Shown here: positions 35,592-42,941 of the stretch, in pieces | How the letters are laid out: each line of letters begins with the position of its first letter | Numbering within the stretch: position 1 is the first letter of the stretch | Source: Burkholderia ambifaria | Lineage (GTDB): Bacteria > Pseudomonadota > Gammaproteobacteria > Burkholderiales > Burkholderiaceae | Direction of reading: 5' to 3' | Assembly: GCF_001443045.1 (NCBI RefSeq) | Contig: NZ_LKPJ01000009.1 | Span: 188,764-233,998, forward strand | Length of the DNA stretch: 45,235 nt | Position numbers and translations under genes: made by a program | Notes under the pieces: model-generated | Told to the model about the DNA's origin: nothing | Database searches by the model: none | The model's input: only the letters and a program-made list of their open reading frames with translations

Positions 35592-35807
35592 CTGGAGAAA
35601 GGGCGTGTGACCGCGAGCGTTGATCACCTGCTCGACGCGTTTGCTGCGGAGGAAAGTCTGCACGTGCCGCTGAAGGCGCTGGATGCGTACGGCGCGTGAT
35701 GGTTGCGGAGGGTTTCGCTTGAGGGTGTCGCCGCCCGCGCGGTCACGCGTCGAAGTGTCGGCTTCGTGCGCGAACGCGGGTGGCGCTTCGTTACGTGCGT
35801 GTCGCGC

Positions 35808-37292
35808 TCAGGCCGTCGCGGTTCGCCGCGCCGTCAGCCGATTCCACAGCATCCCGGAGCGGCTCCCGCTTCGGCAATAGGCAAGCACGGGCTTCGGCAG
35901 CGCATCGACCAGTGCGCCGAACGCGTCGACTTCCGCATCGCCGATCCGATCGCGTTCGACCGGCAGATAGCGTGCGTCGAGGCCGAGTTCGCGCGCAGCC
36001 GCAGCGATCTCGTCGAATGCCGGTTGATCGGCACCTTCGCCGTCCGGCCGGTTGCAGATCACCGCGCGAAAGCCCGCATTGCGGATCGCCTTCAGGTCTG
36101 CCGGCGTGATCTGTCGCGACGCGGTGAAGCCGGTCGCTGCCGCGGCCCGGCATTGCTCGAGCGCGCGGGCGAAACACGCGATCGCGAAATCGACGTCCTG
36201 CTCGGTCGTGAAGCGGCCGAAGCTGATGCGCACCGTGCGGCCCGCGGCTTGTTCATCGAGGCCGATCGCGGTCAGCACGTGGGACGGCGCACCGCTGGTC
36301 GAGTTGCATGCGGACGTCGACGACACGGCGAGCGAATCGCCGAGCATGAACGGGAAGAAGCCCGGCGCGTTCACCGTGAGGCTCAACGTGTGCGGGATGC
36401 GGCGCGCCGCTGCCGCGTTATGCGTGATGTCGCCGAGCGCGAGCAGCGCGTCCTTCAGGCGCGCACTGAGGGCGGCGATCCGCACGGCTTCACGCTCGAG
36501 CTTGTCGGCCGCCAGTTCGCATGCGGTGCCCATCCCGACGATCTGATGCGTCGCGAGCGTGCCCGAGCGCAGGCCGCGCTCGTGTCCGCCGCCGTGAATC
36601 TGCGGCGCGATGCGATCGGCGATGTCGCGGCGCACGAACAGCGCGCCGATGCCTTTCGGACCATATACCTTGTGCGCGGACATCGACAGCAGGTCGATGC
36701 CGAGCGCGCGCACGTCGATCGGTGTCTTGCCGAGCGCCTGCGCGGCGTCGACGTGCAGCAGCGCGCCGGCCGCGTGCACGATGCGCGAGATCGCGCCGAT
36801 GTCGGTCAGCGTGCCGAGTTCGTTGTTGACGAGCATCAGCGACACGAGGCCCGTATCGGGGCCGATCGCCGCGGCGACTGCGTCGACGGTGATTTCGCCG
36901 TCGGCGGTGGGCGTCAGGTAGGTTGCCGTCATCCCGCGCTTCGACAGGTTCGCCATCGTGTCGAGGATGGCCTTGTGTTCGAGGCGGCTCGTGATCAGGT
37001 GGCGCTTGTCGGTCGCGGTCTCCGCGTAGCCCTTCAGCGCGAGGTTGTTCGATTCGGTGGCGCCCGACGTCCAGACGATCTCGTCGGCATCCGCGCCGAT
37101 CAGCGCGGCGACCTGCGCGCGCGCGTGCTCGACTTTTTCCTTCGCAAGCCGGCCGGCGGCGTGCGAACTCGATGCGGGATTGCCGAAGATGCCGTCGGCA
37201 CCGAGGCAGGCCGTCATCGCTTCGATCACGCGGGGATCCGCCGGGGTGGTGGCTGCGTAGTCGAGGTAGTGCAGCGGGGTGGTATCGCTCAT
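35808..37292 (-). CDS. Cysteine desulfurase fused to DUF442-type phosphatase domain
   Basis: The protein has 494 residues. Residues 1-385 are an IscS/NifS-like PLP cysteine desulfurase, with His106 in LEHKAIL, the PLP-binding Lys208 in SMSAHKVYGPKG, and the persulfide Cys329 in SSTSACNSTSG. Residues 386-494 match the DUF442/TIGR01244 family (phosphatase-like, sulfide-related), with TASRQITPADLKAI and the active-site loop AYCRSGSRSG (Cys473, Arg478). IscS alone is about 400 residues, so the tail is an extra domain, not a missed stop. It may pass persulfide sulfur or act on a sulfur or phosphate adduct. It is not next to iscU or fdx, so it is not the housekeeping Isc system. The start follows GAGAAGGAC. 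Confidence 0.9.
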   Translation of the reverse strand: MSDTTPLHYLDYAATTPADPRVIEAMTACLGADGIFGNPASSSHAAGRLAKEKVEHARAQVAALIGADADEIVWTSGATESNNLALKGYAETATDKRHLITSRLEHKAILDTMANLSKRGMTATYLTPTADGEITVDAVAAAIGPDTGLVSLMLVNNELGTLTDIGAISRIVHAAGALLHVDAAQALGKTPIDVRALGIDLLSMSAHKVYGPKGIGALFVRRDIADRIAPQIHGGGHERGLRSGTLATHQIVGMGTACELAADKLEREAVRIAALSARLKDALLALGDITHNAAAARRIPHTLSLTVNAPGFFPFMLGDSLAVSSTSACNSTSGAPSHVLTAIGLDEQAAGRTVRISFGRFTTEQDVDFAIACFARALEQCRAAAATGFTASRQITPADLKAIRNAGFRAVICNRPDGEGADQPAFDEIAAAARELGLDARYLPVERDRIGDAEVDAFGALVDALPKPVLAYCRSGSRSGMLWNRLTARRTATA

Positions 37293-37647
37293 GTCCTTCT
37301 CTGGCTCTTTCTCTTCGGAATGGGAGAAATGATACGAGGGAGGGCGGGGAAAAAGGATCCAAAATTGGCTGGCAATGCCGCTTGATGTGGAATCGTGTTT
37401 TGCATGAATGCGCCTATGGGGAATTTATTTCTGTTTGACGCCGGCCGGGCATGGTGGCGGCCCGGTCATGCGGATGCTCGCGTGACCGGCGTACGCACGC
37501 CGACGCAGCGTTCGGGGTTGCGCGGCGGGATCGTGAATGCGGTCGTCGCGTATCGAGGAGACGAACGACATCGGCGGGTAGCGAGGTGGCGACTTGTCCG
37601 ATCTGGCACGCACTGAACGCCAGTGAACGCCCCGAAGCACGAGCCGG
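37293..37647. other. Gap between the fusion gene and the T6SS island
   Basis: These 355 bp contain the 5' region of the desulfurase fusion and the 3' flank of the TrfB-like gene. No gene, terminator or repeat was identified. This is probably one edge of the acquired effector island. Confidence 0.4.
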
Positions 37648-37980
37648 TCAGGTCATCTTGTCCTGGTCCGGATGATTCGATAAACGATGTGCGTCCTGTA
37701 CCCATGCGTGCAGCGCGTGCTCGTATTTCGCCGGGATCGTAATCGTGAGCGTGGTGAGGCGCGTGTCGTTGCCCGGTAGTTCCAGATACCGCTGCCACGC
37801 TTTGCGAACGAGCTGCGACATGGCCGAGCGATTGATACCCAGTTCCTCCGCCAGTTCGCGCTGTGAGCGGCCCTTCACGAAAATCTCGTGCAAGGCCCAC
37901 TGGTTCAAGGGTTTGATCCGCGTATCCTGCAGCCGCAACAGCCGGAATTGTTCGGCGGTCATGCGTCGTGTCTTCAGCAT
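37648..37980 (-). CDS. TrfB/KorA-like DNA-binding protein
   Basis: This is a 110-residue protein. The central helix-turn-helix (RSQRELAEELGINRSAMSQLVRKAW, about 38-62) matches the TrfB/KorA family of plasmid transcriptional regulators, including the upstream TAEQFRLL segment. Its ATG directly follows the PAAR stop (TGAATG), so the two are coupled. A plasmid-type repressor at the end of a T6SS effector operon suggests autoregulation of the island or a plasmid origin. The TrfB assignment is by motif only. Confidence 0.75.
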   Translation of the reverse strand: MLKTRRMTAEQFRLLRLQDTRIKPLNQWALHEIFVKGRSQRELAEELGINRSAMSQLVRKAWQRYLELPGNDTRLTTLTITIPAKYEHALHAWVQDAHRLSNHPDQDKMT

Positions 37981-38238
37981 TCAAGGCCGCCCCGAAGTCG
38001 GAAGGGAAGAAATCAGCAGCGCGCCGCATGAAGTCTCGTGACCGTCGAACGCGGCCGCTTGGCCTTCGACGTTGAATGAAGCGTCACCTTTGGCAATCGT
38101 GCAGGTGCCGTGAACCGGACACGAACACACGTCGCCGATGCGGGCGACCGCGCGTCCCATGACCGTGCTTGTCGCGGCTCCGGATTCGACCCGGCCGCCG
38201 TGGGTATGTTTGTCGCCTACCCGGATAATTCCTCGCAT
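37981..38238 (-). CDS. PAAR-domain protein (T6SS spike tip)
   Basis: The 85-residue protein is almost entirely a PAAR domain (MRGIIRVGDKHTHGGRV, then VMGRAVARIGDVCSCPVHG and FDGHETSCGALL). PAAR proteins cap the VgrG spike and carry effectors of type VI secretion. The start at 38238 is chosen because AAGG lies 9 bases upstream. A further ATG 9 bases earlier would begin right after that site. It is downstream of the effector and DUF2875 genes and 71 bp from the last of them. No extension domain is present, so effectors bind it non-covalently. Confidence 0.93.
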   Translation of the reverse strand: MRGIIRVGDKHTHGGRVESGAATSTVMGRAVARIGDVCSCPVHGTCTIAKGDASFNVEGQAAAFDGHETSCGALLISSLPTSGRP

Positions 38239-38309
38239 ATGTCGCATCCTTCTGAATGATTCGCGCGGTGGTCACGTTGGTACGCAACGCGCCACTGCGC
38301 GGGTTTGCA

Positions 38310-39716
38310 TCACCATGAATAGCCCTGCATGCCGTAATCGGTATCGTGTCGACGTCCCCACCACGGCAGGTAGGCGTTGTTGCCGCCGCGTGCGCGGAAC
38401 CAGTCCTTGGTTGGGTCGATTGGTGTGAGATTCGACGGCGGCATGACGACGACTGCGACGGGGTGGTCAGGGTCGGTCGTGCCGGCGACGAGTGCGTTGC
38501 CACCGAAGTGATTGATTCGGCCGATTGCGAGCGCGACGTCGGTCAGTGCGCTGCCGGTTCCCATGTCGCCGAGTAGGGCGGCCGTGTTGAAGGTCTGCTT
38601 CCGGTGGTCGTATTCGGGGAGGGTTTCGGTCAAGGTCTGCGCGAGCGCGACAAGGCGTGATGACGCTGCATCGCTGCCGTTGCCTGCGTCGTGGACGATG
38701 TAACTCAGGTCAGTGACCGCGACACCGGCATTGCGTGCTGCTTGGTCGATGGTTGCTTTCCACGCCTGCACGGTGCGTGTCGTGCCGACCTTTGGCGAAA
38801 AATCGTGCGTGTTGCCCGTTGCGGCCTTGCCGATCCAGGCGAGCGGTTCGCGCTGCGTGTTGAAGTTCGGGCCGGCGAGGAACAGCACGACGAGGTTTTC
38901 GTTGATTTGTGCGTCGGTAGGCGGGAAGTTCGGTGCGTCCCAGTTCATCGCCCACACGGTCTTGTCGGGGTTTGCCTGCAAGTAGTCCAATGCGTTGTTC
39001 AGCGATGTAAAGCCGGCATTCGCGCCTCCTTGCGTGATCTGAACATCAGGGGGCGTGTCGCGGCTCCACATCGATGTAAAGTATGGATTTCCTATAAAGA
39101 AAGTTTCTTGGATCGACTTTTTAAGATAGTCGTGGGCGATAATTGAGTCGAGGCGATCGGAAACGGCACTCTCAATGTGAATCCCGGCGAGTTCACGCCA
39201 ATCCTGTGGACTATCTGGCTTTACAGAATAGAAGTACTTCGCGTTTTTCGCGTAGCGACCACTCATCAGACGGGGGAACTTCTCGACGTACTTGTGATAA
39301 AAACCCTTGAAAGTTTCTTTCCCACGATTGCCATACACCAACGCTCCAATCGACTGAAGCGTCGCAAACGACTTCGGATCAGTGCGTACCATGTCGTCGT
39401 CTTTGTTTGGCACGGCAAGCCCCTGCGTCCACAATAATTGCCATTCGGTCGGGTAGTCCATCCGTTGTAGTGGGTTCAACCAAATCATGCCGACAACCTG
39501 AGCGACGAACGGCTTCGCCGGCTCTTCGGCTGTTGGCGCTGCATTCTCTGCACGCTCCAGAACAGGCGTGGCTTGTGCAGGACGTGTGATGGCCGTGGTG
39601 AACAGAAACACTATGAATGCAGCCAGGCCAGGAACGACAACGAATCGCTTCATCCAATCTCCCATTTCCAAATGCGCCAGGTCGGGTTGTTCTACGTGCG
39701 CCATCAGCGTGGCCAT
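38310..39716 (-). CDS. DUF2875 (Tla3-like) protein, copy 1, 5'-truncated
   Basis: Homology to copies 2 and 3 places the ancestral start at a TTG at 39789-39791. Codon 8 there is TGA where the others have TGG, so the upper end is cut off. The next usable ATG is at 39716 and gives 468 residues that lack the first membrane helix but keep the second (about 25-43) and the whole periplasmic domain. The C-terminal about 230 residues are nearly identical to the other copies. The middle (about residues 95-200 of this form) is the most divergent. DUF2875 proteins are genetically tied to Tle-type lipase effectors as adaptors. A function as immunity or adaptor is not decided here. Confidence 0.8.
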   Translation of the reverse strand: MATLMAHVEQPDLAHLEMGDWMKRFVVVPGLAAFIVFLFTTAITRPAQATPVLERAENAAPTAEEPAKPFVAQVVGMIWLNPLQRMDYPTEWQLLWTQGLAVPNKDDDMVRTDPKSFATLQSIGALVYGNRGKETFKGFYHKYVEKFPRLMSGRYAKNAKYFYSVKPDSPQDWRELAGIHIESAVSDRLDSIIAHDYLKKSIQETFFIGNPYFTSMWSRDTPPDVQITQGGANAGFTSLNNALDYLQANPDKTVWAMNWDAPNFPPTDAQINENLVVLFLAGPNFNTQREPLAWIGKAATGNTHDFSPKVGTTRTVQAWKATIDQAARNAGVAVTDLSYIVHDAGNGSDAASSRLVALAQTLTETLPEYDHRKQTFNTAALLGDMGTGSALTDVALAIGRINHFGGNALVAGTTDPDHPVAVVVMPPSNLTPIDPTKDWFRARGGNNAYLPWWGRRHDTDYGMQGYSW

Positions 39717-39881
39717 GAGTACAGTGACGATCAGCCATACCGAAATGGCGATGGAGACACGTCGCGGTCATGTGACGATCGGTGCTTTCAAATTACATCG
39801 CAGACCTCGATCTGGCCTTGACTCTGCATGAGCCGTGCAGCGGGCTCGCTTGCATGCAACGTGCCACCGCACTGGCTTGCG

Positions 39882-41369
39882 TCACCACGAATAACCCTGC
39901 ATGCCGTAGTCGGTATCGTGTCGACGTCCCCACCACGGCAGGTAGGCGTTGTTGCCGCCGCGTGCGCGGAACCAGTCTTTGGTTGGATCGATCGGCGTGA
40001 GATTCGACGGCGGCATGACGACGACTGCGACGGGGTGGTCAGGGTCGGTCGTGCCGGCGACGAGTGCGGTGCCACCGAAGTGATTGATTCGGCCGATTGC
40101 GAGTGCGACGTCGGTCAGTGCGCTGCCGGTTCCCATGTCGCCGAGTAGGGCGGCCGTGTTGAAGGTCTGCTTCCGGTGGTCGTATTCGGGGAGGGTTTCG
40201 GTCAGGGTCTGTGCGAGCGCGACAAGACGTGATGACGCTGCATCGCTGCCGTTGCCTGCGTCGTGGACGATGTAGTTCAGGTCAGTGACCGCGACGCCGG
40301 CATTGCGTGCCGCTAGGTCGATCGTTTCCTTCCACGCCTGCACGGCACGCGTCGTGCCGACCTTCGGCGAAAAGTCGTGCGTGTTACCTGTTGCGGCCTT
40401 GCCGATCCAGGCGAGCGGCTCGCGCTGCGTATTGAAATTCGGGCCGGCGAGGAACAGCACGACAAGGTTCTCGTTGATTTGTGCGTCCTTGGGCGGGAAG
40501 TTGGGCGCGTCCCAGTTCACCGCCCACGCGGTCTTGTCGGGGTTTGCCTGCAGGTAGGTCAATGCCTTGTTCAGTGATGTGAAACCGGCGTTTGCGTCGC
40601 CTTGCGTGATCTGAACATCAGGAGGTGTGTCGCGGCTCCACATCGTCGCGAAATGCGGATTACCGATAGAAAACGTCTTTCGAATTGAGTCTTGCAAGTA
40701 GCTTTGCGATTCGGTCGCATTAAGTCGATTCGGAATCGAAAGCTCAACATGAATGCCCGCGAGTTCCCGCCAATCTCTTTTATGATCGGGCGCGACCGTG
40801 TAGAAGTATTTGGGATTGGAGGCATAGCGCGAGCTCAGCAGCAGAGGAAACTCGAACATATACTTGCGGTAGAAGCCTCTAAATGTCTCCTCGCCTTCGT
40901 TGCCGTATGCGATACCCGCCACCGATTGCAGCGTAGTAAAAGACTTCGGATCGGTGCGAACCATATCGTCATTCTTGTTTGGTGCAGCGAGCCCTTGCGT
41001 CCACAACAACTGCCATTCGGTCGGATAGTCCATACGTTGCAACGGATTCAACCACATCAGGCCGACGACCTGCGCAACGAACGGCTTCGCTGACTCTTCG
41101 GATGTCGGCGTTGCATTCTCTGCACGCTCACTCACAGGCGTGGCTTGTGCCGGACATGTCATGGCCGTGGTGAGCAGAAACACCATAAGCGCGGCTAGGC
41201 CGGGTACAACAGCGAATACGAATCGTTTCATCCAATCTCCTATTTCCACATGTTCAGGGTCGGGTTGTTCTACTTGCGCCATCAGCGTGGCCATGAGCAC
41301 GGAGGTGATCAGCGATGCCGAAACGGAGATGGCGGCACATCGCGGCCATGTGACGATCGGTGCTTTCAA
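39882..41369 (-). CDS. DUF2875 (Tla3-like) protein, copy 2
   Basis: The protein has 495 residues if it starts at the TTG at 41367-41369, chosen by alignment to copy 3 (LKAPIVTWP against MKTLIATWP). An ATG at 41450 in the same frame would add 27 residues of spacer-derived sequence. Two membrane helices (about 13-31 and 50-70) are followed by a large soluble domain, presumably periplasmic. It shows a 2-residue insertion after DWMKRFV relative to copy 3. The stop at 39882 is followed by a 90-bp spacer that is also duplicated between copies 2 and 3. Confidence 0.85.
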   Translation of the reverse strand: MKAPIVTWPRCAAISVSASLITSVLMATLMAQVEQPDPEHVEIGDWMKRFVFAVVPGLAALMVFLLTTAMTCPAQATPVSERAENATPTSEESAKPFVAQVVGLMWLNPLQRMDYPTEWQLLWTQGLAAPNKNDDMVRTDPKSFTTLQSVAGIAYGNEGEETFRGFYRKYMFEFPLLLSSRYASNPKYFYTVAPDHKRDWRELAGIHVELSIPNRLNATESQSYLQDSIRKTFSIGNPHFATMWSRDTPPDVQITQGDANAGFTSLNKALTYLQANPDKTAWAVNWDAPNFPPKDAQINENLVVLFLAGPNFNTQREPLAWIGKAATGNTHDFSPKVGTTRAVQAWKETIDLAARNAGVAVTDLNYIVHDAGNGSDAASSRLVALAQTLTETLPEYDHRKQTFNTAALLGDMGTGSALTDVALAIGRINHFGGTALVAGTTDPDHPVAVVVMPPSNLTPIDPTKDWFRARGGNNAYLPWWGRRHDTDYGMQGYSW

Positions 41370-41459
41370 ATTACGTCGCTGACCTCGATCTGGCCTTGAC
41401 TCTGCATGAGCCGTGCAGCGGGCTCGCTTGCATGCAACGTGCCACCGCACTGGCTTGCG

Positions 41460-42941
41460 TCACCACGAATAACCCTGCATGCCGTAATCGATATCGTGTC
41501 GACGGCCCCACCACGGCAGGTAGGCGTTGTTGCCGCCGCGTGCGCGGAACCAGTCTTTGGTTGGGTCGATCGGTGTGAGCGTCGATGGCGGCATGACGAC
41601 AACCGCGACGGGGTGGTCAGGGTCGGTCGTGCCGGCGACGAGTGCGTTGCCACCGAAGTGATTGATTCGGCCGATTGCGAGCGCGACGTCGGTCAATGCG
41701 CTGCCGGTTCCCATATCGCCGAGTAGGGCGGCGGTGTTGAACGTCTGCTTCCGGTGGTCGTATTCGGGGAGGGTTTCGGTCAAGGTCTGCGCGAGCGCGA
41801 CAAGACGCGATGATGCTGCATCGCTGCCGTTGCCTGCGTCGTGGACGATGTAACTCAGGTCAGTGACCGCGACACCGGCATTGCGTGCCGCTTGGTCGAT
41901 CGTTTCCTTCCACGCCTGCACGGCACGCGTCGTGCCGACCTTCGGCGAAAAGTCGTGCGTGTTACCTGTTGCGGCTTTGCCGATCCAGGCGAGCGGCTCG
42001 CGCTGCGTATTGCAATTCGGGCCGGCGAGGAACAGCACGACGAGGTTTTCGTTGATTTGCGCGTCCTTGGGCGGGAAGTTTGGCGCGTCCCAGTTCACCG
42101 CCCACGCGGTCTTGTCGGGGTTTGCCTGCAGGTAGGTCAATGCCTTGTTCAGTGATGTGAAACCGGCGTTTGCGTCGCCTTGCGTGATCTGAACATCAGG
42201 GGGCGTATCGCGGCTCCACATCGTCGGGAAATGCGGGTTACCGATAGAAAACGTTTTTCTAATCGAGTCTTGCAAGTAGCTTTGCGATTCGACTGCATCA
42301 AGTCGATTCGGAATCGCAAGCTCAACATGAATGCCTGCGAGTTCCCGCCAGTCTTTTTTATAGTCGGGCGCGACGGTGTAGAAGTATTTGGGATTGGAGG
42401 CATAGCGCGAGCTTAGCAGCAGAGGAAGATCGAACATGTACTTGCGGTAGAAGCCTCTAAAAGTTTCTTTGCCTCGGTTGCCGTATGCGATACCCGCCAC
42501 CGATTGCAGCGTAGTAAAGGACTTCGGGTCGGTGCGAACCATATCGTCATTCTTGTTTGGTGCAGCGAGTCCTTGCGTCCACAACAACTGCCATTCGGTC
42601 GGATAATCCATACGTTGTAACGGATTCAACCACATCAGACCAACGACCTGCGCGACGAACGGCTTCGCCGACTCTTCCACTGATGATATTGCATGCTCTG
42701 CACGTTCGCTCACAGGCGCGGCTTGTGCTGGACGTGTCATGGCCGTGGTGAGCAGAAACACCATGAGCGCGGCCAGGCCGGGTACGATAACGAATCGTTT
42801 CATCCAATCTCCTATTTCCAAATGGGCGGGGTCAGGTTGTTCCACATGCGCCATTAGCGTGGCCATAAGCACGGTTGCGATCAGCCACACCAAAACGGAC
42901 ATGGCAGCACGTCGCGGCCATGTGGCAATTAGTGTTTTCAT
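41460..42941 (-). CDS. DUF2875 (Tla3-like) protein, copy 3
   Basis: This 493-residue protein has an ATG that overlaps the effector stop by 4 bases (ATGA at 42938-42941), so it is translationally coupled to the lipase effector. Helices are at about 13-31 and 49-68, joined by MATLMAHVEQPD. The soluble domain begins after RPAQAAP. It has WLNPLQRMDYPTEWQLLWTQGL (about 102-123; a conserved stretch in all copies) and ends DYGMQGYSW. Being directly linked to the effector, it is the likely cognate partner. The known Pseudomonas relative Tla3 is described as an adaptor for the lipase Tle3. An immunity role is the alternative. Confidence 0.87.
   Translation of the reverse strand: MKTLIATWPRRAAMSVLVWLIATVLMATLMAHVEQPDPAHLEIGDWMKRFVIVPGLAALMVFLLTTAMTRPAQAAPVSERAEHAISSVEESAKPFVAQVVGLMWLNPLQRMDYPTEWQLLWTQGLAAPNKNDDMVRTDPKSFTTLQSVAGIAYGNRGKETFRGFYRKYMFDLPLLLSSRYASNPKYFYTVAPDYKKDWRELAGIHVELAIPNRLDAVESQSYLQDSIRKTFSIGNPHFPTMWSRDTPPDVQITQGDANAGFTSLNKALTYLQANPDKTAWAVNWDAPNFPPKDAQINENLVVLFLAGPNCNTQREPLAWIGKAATGNTHDFSPKVGTTRAVQAWKETIDQAARNAGVAVTDLSYIVHDAGNGSDAASSRLVALAQTLTETLPEYDHRKQTFNTAALLGDMGTGSALTDVALAIGRINHFGGNALVAGTTDPDHPVAVVVMPPSTLTPIDPTKDWFRARGGNNAYLPWWGRRHDIDYGMQGYSW

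Larger units (their letters stand above)
35298..35807. other. Permease 5' region and gap before the fusion gene
   Basis: This 510-bp gap contains operator candidates B and C. A weak open frame from GTG 35608 to about 35699 (about 30 codons) has no ribosome site and is not called. No terminator is obvious between it and the gene that ends at 35808. Confidence 0.4.

Noticed and set aside
35608..35699. A short peptide gene in the permease upstream region
   Set aside because: It would have a GTG start, about 30 codons and no ribosome binding site. It is not distinguishable from chance.
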